Shown piece by piece: positions 52,541-62,235 of a stretch of DNA of 64,000 nucleotides. Below the pieces are notes generated by a model. The model had not been told where the DNA came from. It did not search any database and saw nothing but the letters and a program-made list of their open reading frames with translations. The first letter of the stretch is position 1. Every line of letters begins with the position of its first letter. Origin of the DNA: Rubrivivax sp. (GTDB lineage Bacteria; Pseudomonadota; Gammaproteobacteria; Burkholderiales; Burkholderiaceae_C); contig JAJTDM010000019.1 of the NCBI GenBank assembly GCA_021300575.1, positions 1 to 64,000 of the forward strand, written 5' to 3'. The translations under genes and the position numbers were made by a program.

Positions 52541-53299
52541 TCAGGCGCGCATCGCGCCCAGCAGGTCCTGCGAGCCGCTGATCAGCATGCGGGCGTCCGA
52601 GCCCACGGTCACGAAGCGGAAGCCGCGCTCGATGCGGGCCCGCGCCGCCTTCGGCCCGCCATTGTGGATGCCGGCCACGACGCCATGCGCCTGGGCCCGG
52701 GCCAGGATGTGCTCGAAAGCCTGCGCCGCCTTGGGCTCCACGTCGTCCATGGTCGGCTTGCAGCCCAGCGACAGCGACAGGTCCGACGGCCCGATGTAGA
52801 TCGCGTCCAACCCCTCCACCGACAGGATGGACTCCAGGTTGTCCAGGGCCTGCGCGGTCTCGATCATGGCAAAGCGCACGATGTGGTCGTTGGCGGCCTC
52901 GGGGTAGTCGGCGCCCAGCACCAGGCCGGCGCGCACCGGGCCGAAGCTGCGAGTGCCGCGCGGGGCGTACGACGTCCAGGCGACGAACTTCTGCGCCTCC
53001 TCGCGGGTGTTCACCATCGGACAGATCAGGGCCTGCGCGCCGGCGTCCAGGCTCTTCATGATGATGCCGGGCTCCAGCCAGGGCACGCGCACCATGGGCA
53101 GCGTGTCGGTGGTGGAGATGGCCTGCAGCATGGTCACCATCCTCTGGTAGTCCACCACGCCATGCTGCAAGTCGATGGTCAGGCTGTCCCAGCCTTGGCG
53201 CGCCATCACCTCGGCCGAGAAGCTGTCGGGAATGGCGAGCCAGCCGTTGACCACGGCACGGTCTTGCTTCCACAGGGTGCGCAGGCGGTTTTCTTTCAT
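52541..53299 (-). CDS. garL: HpcH/HpaI-family aldolase, likely ketodeoxyglucarate aldolase
   Basis: A class II aldolase of 252 residues. The start at 53299 (MKENRLRTLWKQ) has AAGGA upstream; the longer frame is not needed. Features: IDLQHGVVDYQ with a His in the catalytic position, MVNTREEAQKFV, MIETAQALDNLESIL with the metal Glu, and GPSDLSLSLG. The family cleaves 5-keto-4-deoxyglucarate or related acids to pyruvate and tartronate semialdehyde. Position after glucarate dehydratase on the same strand points to GarL-type activity; other HpcH-type substrates cannot be excluded. Confidence 0.75.
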   Translation of the reverse strand: MKENRLRTLWKQDRAVVNGWLAIPDSFSAEVMARQGWDSLTIDLQHGVVDYQRMVTMLQAISTTDTLPMVRVPWLEPGIIMKSLDAGAQALICPMVNTREEAQKFVAWTSYAPRGTRSFGPVRAGLVLGADYPEAANDHIVRFAMIETAQALDNLESILSVEGLDAIYIGPSDLSLSLGCKPTMDDVEPKAAQAFEHILARAQAHGVVAGIHNGGPKAARARIERGFRFVTVGSDARMLISGSQDLLGAMRA

Positions 53300-53382
53300 G
53301 GGGTGTCCTTGTGTGAGGGTCGTATGGGTGCGGGGTGCAGGGGTCGACAGGGAAAGTGGCGCGCGCAGCCCCGCTGGCAGAT

Positions 53383-54750
53383 TCAGCGGACCAGACAAGG
53401 CCGCTTGGGGTCGAAGCGCCAGCCGGGCATCAGGTGCTGCATCGACAGGGCGTCGTCGCGTGCGCCCAGGCCGTGCTGCAGGTACAGGGCATGGGCCTTG
53501 TCGACTTCGGCCATGTCCAGTTCGACACCCAGACCTGGTTTCTCGGGCACGCGCACCAGACCGCCCTCGATCTTCAGCGGCGCCTTCGTGAGGCGCTGGC
53601 CGTCCTGCCAGATCCAGTGCGTGTCGATGGCGGTGACGCGCCCCGGCGCCGCTGCGGCCACGTGCGTGAACATCGCCAGCGAGACATCGAAGTGGTTGTT
53701 GGAGTGCGAGCCCCAGGTCAGGCCGAAATCGCGGCAGGTCTGCGCCACGCGCACCGAGCCGGAGAGCGTCCAGAAGTGCGGGTCGGCCAGCGGAATGTCC
53801 ACCGACTGCAGCACCAGCGAGTGCACCATCTGGCGCCAGTCGGTGGCCACCATGTTGGTGGCCGTGGGCAGACCGGTGGCGCGCTTGAATTCGGCCATCA
53901 CCTCCCGGCCAGAGAAGCCCTCTTCGGCACCGCAGGGGTCTTCGGCGTAAGCCAGCACGCCGTGCAGGTCGCGCAGCAGCCGCACCGCGTCCTTGAGCAG
54001 CCAGCCGCCGTTCGGGTCCAGCGTGATGCGGGCCTGCGGAAAGCGCTCGTGCAAGGCCCGGATAGCCTCCACCTCGTCTTCACCCCGCAGCACCCCGCCC
54101 TTGAGCTTGAAATCGTTGAAGCCGTAGCGCGCGTGCGCGGCCTCGGCCTGGCGCACGATGGCCTGAGGTGTCAGCGCCTCTTCATGGCGCACCCGGCGCC
54201 AGCCGTCCGCCTCTTCAGGCTCATCCGCCGGGGCCAGGTACGGCAGGTCGGTCTTCGTGCGGTCGCCCACGAAGAACAGGTAGCCCAGCATCTCCACCGC
54301 CTCGCGCTGTTGCCCCTCGCCCAGGAGGGCTGCCACCGGCACCCCCAGGTGCTGGCCCAGCAGGTCCAGCAGGGCCGACTCCAGCGCCGCGCAGGCGTGG
54401 ATGGTGGTGCGCAGGTCAAAGGTCTGCTGCCCGCGACCGCCGGAGTCCCGGTCTGCAAAGTGCTCGCGCACGCTGCGCAGCACGGCCTGCCACCGCCCGA
54501 TGGGCTGCCCGACCACCAGCTCCGCAGCATCGTTGAGCGTCTGCTCGATCTTCTGCCCGCCCGGCACCTCGCCAATGCCGGTGCGGCCCTCGCTGTCGGT
54601 GAGGATGAGCAGGTTGCGGGTGAAGAACGGGGCGTGGGCGCCCGACAGGTTCAACAGCATCCCGTCGCGGCCCGCCACGGGGACGGCACGCAGGGCCACC
54701 ACCACCGGAGTGGCGCGGGCGGGAGGATGCGGGTCAACGGCGGGCGACAT
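53383..54750 (-). CDS. gudD: Glucarate dehydratase
   Basis: An enolase-superfamily enzyme (455 residues; E. coli GudD has 446) that dehydrates D-glucarate to 5-keto-4-deoxyglucarate. Seen are [23 protein letters not shown], the KxK base motif in NDFKLKGG, metal ligands in TLDPNGGW and YAEDPCG, NMVATDW, and the second catalytic His in [10 protein letters not shown], with HWIWQDG near the end. It lies 83 bases before the aldolase gene and is divergent from uronate dehydrogenase across a 130-base gap that should hold the pathway promoters. Confidence 0.92.
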   Translation of the reverse strand: MSPAVDPHPPARATPVVVALRAVPVAGRDGMLLNLSGAHAPFFTRNLLILTDSEGRTGIGEVPGGQKIEQTLNDAAELVVGQPIGRWQAVLRSVREHFADRDSGGRGQQTFDLRTTIHACAALESALLDLLGQHLGVPVAALLGEGQQREAVEMLGYLFFVGDRTKTDLPYLAPADEPEEADGWRRVRHEEALTPQAIVRQAEAAHARYGFNDFKLKGGVLRGEDEVEAIRALHERFPQARITLDPNGGWLLKDAVRLLRDLHGVLAYAEDPCGAEEGFSGREVMAEFKRATGLPTATNMVATDWRQMVHSLVLQSVDIPLADPHFWTLSGSVRVAQTCRDFGLTWGSHSNNHFDVSLAMFTHVAAAAPGRVTAIDTHWIWQDGQRLTKAPLKIEGGLVRVPEKPGLGVELDMAEVDKAHALYLQHGLGARDDALSMQHLMPGWRFDPKRPCLVR

Positions 54751-54880
54751 CCTCGAATCCTAAGGCCCAGACTGCGGCCTCCAGGCGGGTCCAGGCACGA
54801 ACGGCGCCCCGGGACTTTCCCTCTCATGGCGCAAGCCACATCCGCAGTACCCTCGCACCCGCATTTCAAGTCCACGCCCC

Positions 54881-55600
54881 ATGACCGATACCGCCGCCGC
54901 CACCACACTGCGCTTTTCCCGCCTGCTGCTGACGGGCGCTGCGGGCGGCCTGGGCCGGGTGCTGCGTCCGCGCTTGAAGGCGTGCTGCGACGTGCTGCGC
55001 GTCAGCGACATCGCCGACCTGGGCGATGCGGCGCCGGGCGAGGAGGTGCAGCCCTGCACGCTGGAGGACAAGGCCGGCGTGATCGCGTTGCTGGAGGGCG
55101 TGCAGGCAGGCGCGAAGCGCATCGTCTTCGCCAGTTCCAACCACGTCACGGGCTTTCGGCGCCAGGACGAGACCATCTCGCCGCGCGAACCGGTGCGCCC
55201 CGACGGCTACTACGGCCTGAGCAAGGCCTTCGGCGAGAACCTGGCGCAGTTCTACTTCGACCGCTGGGGCATCGAGACGGTGAGCCTGCGCATCGGGTCG
55301 TCCTTTCCCGAGCCCCGTGACCGCCGCATGCTCGCCACCTGGCTGAGCTACGACGACCTGGAGCGGCTGGTGGTTTCTGCACTGACCGCGCCGGCCGTGG
55401 GCCACACGGTGATCTACGGCATGAGCGACAACCGCCTGACCTGGTGGGACAACACCTCCGCCCGCCATGTCGGCTTTCGCCCACAGGACTCCTCGGAGCC
55501 CTTCCGCGCCGCCGTGGAGGCGCGCCAGCAGCACATCGACTTGAGCGACCCCGCGGCCCATTGCCAAGGCGGCGGCTTCGTCAAGATGGGGCCGTTCTGA
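54881..55600 (+). CDS. udh: Uronate dehydrogenase with internal deletion
   Basis: This SDR oxidises D-galacturonate or D-glucuronate with NAD to the aldarolactone. It has LLLTGAAGGLG, FASSNHVTGF, YYGLSKAFGENLA with the catalytic Tyr and Lys, RIGSSFPEPRDRRML and WWDN. It is only 239 residues against about 265, although it has an N-terminal extension of about nine. Between GVQ (residue 75) and AGAKRIVFA, some 34 residues are missing in frame, namely the strand with the usual HLGG.S motif, which helps bind substrate, and the following helix. The rest is well conserved. It may be inactive or a recent deletion; a DNA error of this size is less likely. Confidence 0.83.
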   Translation: MTDTAAATTLRFSRLLLTGAAGGLGRVLRPRLKACCDVLRVSDIADLGDAAPGEEVQPCTLEDKAGVIALLEGVQAGAKRIVFASSNHVTGFRRQDETISPREPVRPDGYYGLSKAFGENLAQFYFDRWGIETVSLRIGSSFPEPRDRRMLATWLSYDDLERLVVSALTAPAVGHTVIYGMSDNRLTWWDNTSARHVGFRPQDSSEPFRAAVEARQQHIDLSDPAAHCQGGGFVKMGPF

Positions 55601-55624
55601 AGCTGAGCACAGGGGCCTTGCAGG

Positions 55625-56659
55625 ATGGATGCGTCAAGCCGAAAGTCGAATGTGGAGTCTTCAACACTGGCCGGGGCTTCAGCTCAGGCCTTGCAAATGC
55701 GCCAGGGCCCCTTGAGCCTGCGCTACCCCGACCCCGCCATCGAGGTGCTGGACCCGGCTTTCCTGCCGCTGCGGCTGTTCAGCAGCTCGGTGGAGCAACT
55801 CGCCACCGGCATGCACTGGTCCGAAGGGCCGGTGTGGTTTGGCGACGGACGCTACCTGCTGGTGTCGGACATCCCGAACAACCGCATCCTGCGCTGGGAC
55901 GAGTGTTCTGGCGCGGTGAGCGTGTTCCGCCAGCCCTCGAACCATGCCAACGGGCATGCGCGAGACCTGCAAGGCCGGCTGGTGAGTTGCGAGCACCTGA
56001 CGCGGCGCATCACCCGCACGGAATACGACGGCTCGATCACGGTGCTGGCCGATCGCTTCGAAGGCCGGCGGCTGAACTCGCCCAATGACATCGTCTGCGC
56101 CAGCGACGGCGCGCTGTGGTTCACCGACCCGCCGTTCGGCATCCACGGCTTCTGGGAAGGCGAACCGGCCGAGCCCGAACTGCCCTTCCAGGGCGTGTTC
56201 AGGCTGGATCCCGCCACCGGCCGGCTCCAGGCGTTGCTGACGGACCTGGCCGGCCCCAACGGCCTGGCCTTCTCGCCCGACGGCTCGGTGCTGTACGTGG
56301 TGGAAAGCCGTGCCAGGCCGCACCGGCTGATCTGGGGCTACGACGTGGGGGCGGACGGCGCCGTGTCGAACAAGCGCCTGGTCGTGGATGCGCAGGGCCC
56401 GGGGGCGCTCGATGGCTTTGCCGTCGACGTGAAGGGCCACCTGTGGTGCGGCTGGGGCAGCGATGGCTCCATCGGTGCAGACCCCGTGGGCCTGGACGGC
56501 GTGCGCGTGTTCACCCCCCAGGGCCAGGCTATCGCCCACATCCACCTGCCCGAGCGCTGCGCCAACGTGTGCTTTGGCGGGCGGCATCGCAACCGGCTGT
56601 TCATGGCCGCCAGCCACAGCCTGTATGCGCTGCACGTGAATGTGCAGGGGGCGGCTTGA
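55625..56659 (+). CDS. SMP-30/gluconolactonase-family lactonase
   Basis: A beta-propeller lactonase of 344 residues. Metal-binding residues are seen in [11 protein letters not shown] (Glu), LNSPNDIV (Asn) and [13 protein letters not shown] (Asn and Asp). Members act on gluconolactone or aldarolactones, and here it should open the lactone produced by uronate dehydrogenase. It begins 24 bases after udh with AGGGG nine bases before the ATG; an ATG at 55697 would remove a 24-residue extension that is not conserved. It overlaps the TTG start of garD. Confidence 0.87.
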   Translation: MDASSRKSNVESSTLAGASAQALQMRQGPLSLRYPDPAIEVLDPAFLPLRLFSSSVEQLATGMHWSEGPVWFGDGRYLLVSDIPNNRILRWDECSGAVSVFRQPSNHANGHARDLQGRLVSCEHLTRRITRTEYDGSITVLADRFEGRRLNSPNDIVCASDGALWFTDPPFGIHGFWEGEPAEPELPFQGVFRLDPATGRLQALLTDLAGPNGLAFSPDGSVLYVVESRARPHRLIWGYDVGADGAVSNKRLVVDAQGPGALDGFAVDVKGHLWCGWGSDGSIGADPVGLDGVRVFTPQGQAIAHIHLPERCANVCFGGRHRNRLFMAASHSLYALHVNVQGAA

Positions 56660-58275
56660 CCTCGGCATCGCCCGTGCTGGTGCGCATGCACCCGGCCAAC
56701 AACGTGGCCATCGTCGGCAACGAAGGCGGCCTGCCGGCCGGCACCTTGCTGGCGGAACCGGCAACCGGGCTGGCACTGCGCGAACGGGTGCCACAGGCGC
56801 ACAAGGTGGCGCTGGTAGACATTCCCGAAGGCGGCGCGGTCACGCGCTACGGCGTGACCATCGGCCACGCGCTGCGCGATCTGCCCGCCGGCAGCTGGGT
56901 GCACGAGCGGGTGCTGCGCATGCCGCCGGCGCGCGGGCTGGACGGGCTGCCGATGGGGCTTGGCGCCAGCACTGAGGCGTCGACAGTCGAGCCGTTGCAG
57001 GGCTACACCTTTCAGGGCTACCGCAATCCGGATGGGTCGGTAGGAACACGCAACCTGCTGGCCATCACCACCACGGTGCAGTGCGTGGCCGGGGTGCTGG
57101 ACGTGGCCGTGGAGCGCATCCGCCGTGAACTGCTGCCCAGGTATCCCCACGTGGACGGCGTGGTGGCCCTGGAGCACGCCTACGGCTGCGGCGTGGCCAT
57201 CGATGCGCCGGAAGCGGTGATTCCCATTCGCACCCTGCGGCACCTGGCGCTCAACCCCAACTTCGGCGGCGAGGTGATGGTGGTAAGCCTGGGCTGCGAG
57301 AAGCTGCAGCCGGAGCGGCTGCTGCCGCCGGGCAGTCTGCCCTTGCGGGTGCTGAACGCTGACACCGTTGCAGCTGACGACCCAGCGCGACCAGGCGCCG
57401 GCACGCCGGAGGCTCCCTACTCCCACGTTTGCCTGCAAGACGCGCAGCATGTGGGCTTCGGCTCGATGCTCAACGCCATCCTGGCCACCGCCGAACAGCA
57501 CCTGCAGCGCCTCAACGCGCGCCAGCGCGAGACCGTGCCGGCCGGCGAGCTGGTGGTGGGCGTGCAGTGCGGCGGCAGCGATGCCTTCAGCGGCGTGACC
57601 GCCAACCCGGCCGTGGGCGTGTGCGCCGACCTGCTGGTGCGCGCCGGCGCCACCGTGATGTTCTCTGAAACCACCGAGGTGCGAGACGCGGTGGAAACGC
57701 TCACCGCGCGCTGCGCGAGCGCCGAGGTGGCGCAGAAGATGGTGGCCGAGATGGCCTGGTACGACGCCTACCTGCAGCGCGGCCAAGTGGACCGCAGCGC
57801 CAACACCACGCCAGGCAACAAGGCCGGGGGATTGTCGAACATCGTGGAAAAGGCCATGGGCTCTGTCATCAAGAGCGGCTCCATGCCGATCTCGGCCGTG
57901 CTCTCGCCCGGCGAGCGCGCCACGAACCGGGGTCTGATCTATGCCGCCACCCCGGCCAGCGACTTCATCTGCGGCACGCTGCAGCTGGCCGCCGGCATGA
58001 ATGTGCACGTCTTCACCACCGGCCGCGGCACGCCCTACGGTCTGGCCGAGTGCCCGGTGGTCAAGGTGGCCACCCGCACCGAGCTAGCGCAGCGCTGGCA
58101 CGACCTGATGGACCTGAACGCCGGTGCCGTGGCCGATGGACAATGCAGCGTGGAGGTTATGGGGTGGCGCCTGTTCCATCTGCTGCTGGAAGTGGCCAGC
58201 GGGCGCCGAACCTGGGCGGAGACGCATCGGATTCACAATCAGCTTGTTTTGTTCAATCCTGCTCCAGTGACCTGA
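56656..58275 (+). CDS. garD: Galactarate dehydratase
   Basis: The enzyme dehydrates meso-galactarate to 5-keto-4-deoxyglucarate using Fe(II). It matches E. coli GarD (523 residues) along its length: [15 protein letters not shown] in the SAF-like N-terminal domain, [66 protein letters not shown] and a final [13 protein letters not shown]. An ATG occurs only at 56686, but conserved residues precede it, so TTG 56656, overlapping the previous stop (TTGA) with AGGGGG upstream, or GTG 56674, is the likely start. Confidence 0.93.
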   Translation: MTSASPVLVRMHPANNVAIVGNEGGLPAGTLLAEPATGLALRERVPQAHKVALVDIPEGGAVTRYGVTIGHALRDLPAGSWVHERVLRMPPARGLDGLPMGLGASTEASTVEPLQGYTFQGYRNPDGSVGTRNLLAITTTVQCVAGVLDVAVERIRRELLPRYPHVDGVVALEHAYGCGVAIDAPEAVIPIRTLRHLALNPNFGGEVMVVSLGCEKLQPERLLPPGSLPLRVLNADTVAADDPARPGAGTPEAPYSHVCLQDAQHVGFGSMLNAILATAEQHLQRLNARQRETVPAGELVVGVQCGGSDAFSGVTANPAVGVCADLLVRAGATVMFSETTEVRDAVETLTARCASAEVAQKMVAEMAWYDAYLQRGQVDRSANTTPGNKAGGLSNIVEKAMGSVIKSGSMPISAVLSPGERATNRGLIYAATPASDFICGTLQLAAGMNVHVFTTGRGTPYGLAECPVVKVATRTELAQRWHDLMDLNAGAVADGQCSVEVMGWRLFHLLLEVASGRRTWAETHRIHNQLVLFNPAPVT

Positions 58276-58360
58276 AACCTTGTTGGTACTTGGCCGACCC
58301 TGAGACGGCATCCCGGCACCATCTCGGGCACCTTGCCGCTAACATCAGAGCCTTCATCAC

Positions 58361-58921
58361 ATGGCCGAAAACAACGACGCCCTCATGCTACGGCTGGCCA
58401 GCCATGTCAGCCTGTTCTATGGCATGCCCCGCACGGCGCTCATTCGGCTGCTCGCGCGAGCCGAACGCGCCACCAAACCCCCCCAAGGCCTGTTCTTCGA
58501 TGAAGGGGAAATGGGGACATCGTTCTACGTGCTGGTGATGGGCCAGGTGATAGTGGAAAAGCGCTCCAAGGGCCACTGGGTGGAATTGAGCCAGCTGAAA
58601 CCCGGTGACACCTTTGGCGAGATGTCGCTGCTCGACGAGAAGTACCGGTCTGCCCGGGTGCGCGCCCTGGCGCCTTCGCTGTGCCTGTGGTTCAAGGACA
58701 AGGGCCTGGAGGATTCGCCCGACATCCAGGCTGTGATCTTCAAGAACATGGCGCGGATGTTGTCCAAGCGCCTGAAGGCGACCAGCGTGGAAGTTGCCGA
58801 CTTCAAGGCTGAGAAAATCACTGCTGCTGCCGAAGCGGCCTCACCGGCCCAGAAGCCAGCAGACGCGGGGTCGGGCTTCATGTCACGCGGCGACGAGCGG
58901 GCGCACCTGAAGACAACTTAG
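58361..58921 (+). CDS. Single-domain cyclic-nucleotide-binding protein
   Basis: A 186-residue protein with one Crp-type cNMP-binding domain (residues 15-130): LFFDEGEMGTSFYVLVMGQVIVEKRSKG and the phosphate-binding cassette GDTFGEMSLLDEKYRSARV. The remaining tail is Ala-rich and has no helix-turn-helix, so it is probably not a DNA-binding regulator. It could be a cAMP or c-di-GMP sensor acting by protein contact. No operon partner is evident; it stands alone between garD and the xdhC-xdhB-xdhA operon. Confidence 0.8.
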   Translation: MAENNDALMLRLASHVSLFYGMPRTALIRLLARAERATKPPQGLFFDEGEMGTSFYVLVMGQVIVEKRSKGHWVELSQLKPGDTFGEMSLLDEKYRSARVRALAPSLCLWFKDKGLEDSPDIQAVIFKNMARMLSKRLKATSVEVADFKAEKITAAAEAASPAQKPADAGSGFMSRGDERAHLKTT

Positions 58922-59006
58922 TTCATGCAGGGCGCCCCGGCTTCGTCCCGGCGGCCTACCCTGTCGCGCTCCGCTCGCGTCACGGCAGCAAACGCGCCCT
59001 CCGGCC

Positions 59007-59852
59007 TCAGCCCGGGCTCTGCGCCTCGTGATTTGACAACTGCAGCAGCTGCGCGGCCACTGCCACGGCGATGGCCTCCGGTTCCTTGCCCGCGATGCCA
59101 GTGATGCCGATGGGGCAGGTGACCTGCGCACACTCCTGAGCGGAAAAACCGCGCTCCCGCAGCCGGTGGCCGAAGGTGGCCCACTTGGTCTTGCTGCCGA
59201 TCAGGCCGATGAAGGGCAGATCGCCGTGCAGTCTCTGGCGCTTCAGGCAGGCCTGCACAACGTCCAGGTCTTCAGCATGGCTGAAGCTCATGATCAATAC
59301 CCGGCTGCCAGGCGCCAGGTCGGCCACCGCGGCCTGCACGGGGTCGGAGTGTTCACAATGCACGTGCCCCGGCACCTCGGGCGGGAAGATCTCGTCGCGG
59401 CTGTCCACCCAGCGCACGTCGAACGGCAGCGTGGCGAGGATGCGTACCAGCGCCTTGCCGACATGACCGCCACCGAAAAGCGCCACGGGGGTACCTCGGG
59501 GGCGCAACCGCTGAACCAGCCCTGTGTCCAGCGGCCCCTGCAAACGTTCGAACCCGAGCTCGACCACGCCACCGCAACATTGCCCAAGGCTTGGGCCCAG
59601 CGCGAAGCGACGGGTGAAGGGGCCGTCGACGGCATCGTCCTTCAGGTACTGCCGCGCCAGCGCGATGGCGGAAAACTCCAGATGTCCGCCGCCTAGTGTG
59701 TTGATCACCATGTCGTCCAGCACGGCCATCCAGGCGCCCTCCTCCCGAGGCGCCGAGCCCTGCACCTGCCGGACCGTCACCAGAACGGCCACGCCGCCGC
59801 CAGGCCTGCAGGCCAATGCCTGCTCCAGGGCCTGCAGCGCGAGCGGTGTCAC
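59007..59852 (-). CDS. xdhC: Xanthine dehydrogenase accessory protein XdhC
   Basis: XdhC binds the molybdenum cofactor, promotes its sulfuration and inserts it into XdhB. The 281-residue protein has the XdhC_CoxI N-terminal motif (VLVTVRQVQGSAPREEGAWM), LGPSLGQCCGG, and a Rossmann domain with VALFGGGHVGKALVRIL, followed by LIGSKTKW and CPIGITGIAGKEPEAIAVAVAAQ seen in part. It overlaps the end of xdhB set 2 by four bases and is the last gene of that operon. Confidence 0.93.
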   Translation of the reverse strand: MTPLALQALEQALACRPGGGVAVLVTVRQVQGSAPREEGAWMAVLDDMVINTLGGGHLEFSAIALARQYLKDDAVDGPFTRRFALGPSLGQCCGGVVELGFERLQGPLDTGLVQRLRPRGTPVALFGGGHVGKALVRILATLPFDVRWVDSRDEIFPPEVPGHVHCEHSDPVQAAVADLAPGSRVLIMSFSHAEDLDVVQACLKRQRLHGDLPFIGLIGSKTKWATFGHRLRERGFSAQECAQVTCPIGITGIAGKEPEAIAVAVAAQLLQLSNHEAQSPG

Positions 59853-62218
59853 GCCCGTGCGGCGCGCAACTGCTCCACGGCCAGCAGGATGCGCTCAGGC
59901 GTGGCCGGTGCATCCATGCTCAGCACCTGCTCAGCGCCCGCCGTGGCGGCCGCGGCATCGCGCAACGCAAAGTAGGCCGACAGCGCCAACATCAGCGGCG
60001 GCTCGCCCACCGCCTTGCTGCGGTAGGGCGTGGGCTTGACGTTCTGGCCGTCGAAGAGGCTGACCTTGAAGTGCTCGGGCACGTCACCCGCCACCGGGAT
60101 CTTGTAGGTGCTGGGGCCGTGCGTGAGCAGCTTGCCCTTCTTGTCCCAGATGCACTCTTCCATCGTCAGCCAGCCCATGCCCTGGATGTAGGCGCCTTCG
60201 ACCTGGCCGCGGTCAATCGCCGGGTTGATGCTGCGGCCCACGTCGTGCACGATGTCCACGGCCTTGAGCCACCACTCGCCCGTGAGCGTGTCGATCTCCA
60301 TCTCGGAGACGGCCGCGCCGTAGCAGAAGTAGTAGAACGCCCGGCCCTTCAAGGTCTGGAAGTCGTAGGCGATGTCGGGCGTCATGTAGAAGCCCGTCAC
60401 GCCCAGGCCCACGCGGTCCAGCCAGGCCTGCTTGATCAGGGCCTGCCAGGTGACAGCCTTGCCACCGCCCAGCGCCTGCCCACCCTGGAACACGACGTCC
60501 GCCGCCGGGCAACCCAGCATGCGGGCCACCACGGCTGACAGGCGTTCGCGCAACTGGTCGCACGCGTTGTTGATGGCCGCGCCGTTGATGTCGGCGCCGC
60601 TGGAGGCCGCCGTGGCCGAGGCGTTGGGCACCTTCTGCGTGTCGGTGGCTGTCACCCGCACCAGGCTCACGGGGATGCCCAGGCCGTCGGCCGCCACCTG
60701 GGCCATCTTGGTGTTCAGGCCCTGGCCCATCTCGGTGCCGCCGTGGTTCACGCTGACCGAGCCGTCCTGGTAGATGTTCACCAGTGCTGCGCCCTGGTTG
60801 AGCATGGTGGCCGTGAACGAGATGCCGAATTTCAGCGGCACCAGGGCCAGACCCCGCTTGCGGTAGGTGTGCCGGGCATTGAAGGCCTTGACGGCTTCGC
60901 GGCGTGCGCGGTAGCCGGACTCTGCCTCCAGCTGCGCCATCAGCTTGTCGCCGATCCAGTCCTCGATCACCTGCCCGTACTGCGTGGTCATCGAACCGGG
61001 GTCGCCTGAAGCTGCCGGGTCGCGGTAGAGGTTGGCCAGGCGCACGTCCAGCGGATCCTTGCCCAGGCGGTTGGCGATCTGTTCGATCACGGTCTCGATG
61101 CCGAACATGCCCTGCGGCCCGCCAAAGCCACGGAAGGCCGTGGCGCTCTGCATGTTCGTCTTGCAACGGTGGCTGACGATCTTCAGGTTCGGCAGGTGGT
61201 AGAGGTTATCGATGTGCAGCACTGCGCGGTCGTTCACCGGGCCGGAGAAGTCGGTGCTGTAGCCGCAGCGCGAAGCCAGCACGAAATCCACCCCCAGGAT
61301 GCGGCCGGCATCATCGAAGCCCACCTCGTAGTCCAGGCGGAAGTCATGCCGCTTGCCCGTGATCATCATGTCGTCGTCACGGTTCACGCGCAGCTTCACG
61401 GGCCGCTTGAGCTTGAAGGCGGCCAGCGCGGCCGACTGCGAGAAGATGCTGGCGTTGCCTTCCTTGCCGCCAAAGCCGCCGCCCATGCGGCGGCAGATCA
61501 CTTCCACGTCCTTGGTGCTCAGGTTCAGCGCGGCAGCGGCCTCGCGCTGGTTGCCGTCCGGGTGCTGGGTGGAGACGTACAAGGTCAGCTGTCCGTCCTC
61601 ACGCGGCACCGCGTAGGTGATCTGCCCCTCGAGGTAGAACTGCTCCTGCTGGCCACAATGCGTGCGCCCCTGCAGGCGGTGCGGCGCGGCGGCAATGGCT
61701 GCGTCCGCATCGCCACGCGTGATGCCCTTGGGGGGCATGACGAAGCTGCCCTGGGCCATGGCCTCGTCGATGGTCAGGATGGCCGGCAACTCCTTGACCT
61801 GCACCTTCGCCTTCTTCGCTGCCTCGCGGGCGTACAGCATGTCGCGCGCCACCACCACGGCCACCGCCTGGCCCAGGAACTCCACCTTGCCGGCGGCGAG
61901 GAAGGGATCGTCGTGGACGATGGGGCCGCAGTTGTTCTCGCCCGGGATGTCCCGCGCCGTGAACACCGCCACCACCCCGTGCTCGGCCAGCAGGGCCTGG
62001 CGGTCGATGCCTTCACCGATCAGCTCGCCATGGGCCACGGGCGACAGCACCAGCGCTGCGTACAGCGTGCCGCGCAGTTCGGGCAGGTCGTCGGTGTAGA
62101 CGGCCTCGCCGGTGACGTGCAGCACGGCCGACTCGTGCGTGAGTCCCCGCCCCTGGGCGCCCGGCCGGGCGTCGCCCTGGGCAGGCAGGAGTTCCTTCAG
62201 CGTGGTAGGCGCGTTCAT
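59849..62218 (-). CDS. xdhB: Xanthine dehydrogenase set 2, molybdopterin subunit
   Basis: The 789-residue catalytic subunit carries HESAVLHVTGEAVYTDDLPE, QEQFYLEGQITYA, MGGGFGGKEGN with the substrate Glu, SATAFRGFGGPQGMF with the substrate Arg, GTEMGQGLNTKMAQ and the catalytic Glu in RSKAVGEPPLML near residue 740. Length is normal. It forms an operon xdhA-xdhB-xdhC, with a 17-base gap to xdhA and AAGGAG before the ATG. It is similar to set 1 over its whole length, so the two sets are paralogues. Confidence 0.95.
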   Translation of the reverse strand: MNAPTTLKELLPAQGDARPGAQGRGLTHESAVLHVTGEAVYTDDLPELRGTLYAALVLSPVAHGELIGEGIDRQALLAEHGVVAVFTARDIPGENNCGPIVHDDPFLAAGKVEFLGQAVAVVVARDMLYAREAAKKAKVQVKELPAILTIDEAMAQGSFVMPPKGITRGDADAAIAAAPHRLQGRTHCGQQEQFYLEGQITYAVPREDGQLTLYVSTQHPDGNQREAAAALNLSTKDVEVICRRMGGGFGGKEGNASIFSQSAALAAFKLKRPVKLRVNRDDDMMITGKRHDFRLDYEVGFDDAGRILGVDFVLASRCGYSTDFSGPVNDRAVLHIDNLYHLPNLKIVSHRCKTNMQSATAFRGFGGPQGMFGIETVIEQIANRLGKDPLDVRLANLYRDPAASGDPGSMTTQYGQVIEDWIGDKLMAQLEAESGYRARREAVKAFNARHTYRKRGLALVPLKFGISFTATMLNQGAALVNIYQDGSVSVNHGGTEMGQGLNTKMAQVAADGLGIPVSLVRVTATDTQKVPNASATAASSGADINGAAINNACDQLRERLSAVVARMLGCPAADVVFQGGQALGGGKAVTWQALIKQAWLDRVGLGVTGFYMTPDIAYDFQTLKGRAFYYFCYGAAVSEMEIDTLTGEWWLKAVDIVHDVGRSINPAIDRGQVEGAYIQGMGWLTMEECIWDKKGKLLTHGPSTYKIPVAGDVPEHFKVSLFDGQNVKPTPYRSKAVGEPPLMLALSAYFALRDAAAATAGAEQVLSMDAPATPERILLAVEQLRAARA

Positions 62219-62235
62219 GGGGGTCTCCTTGCCGA

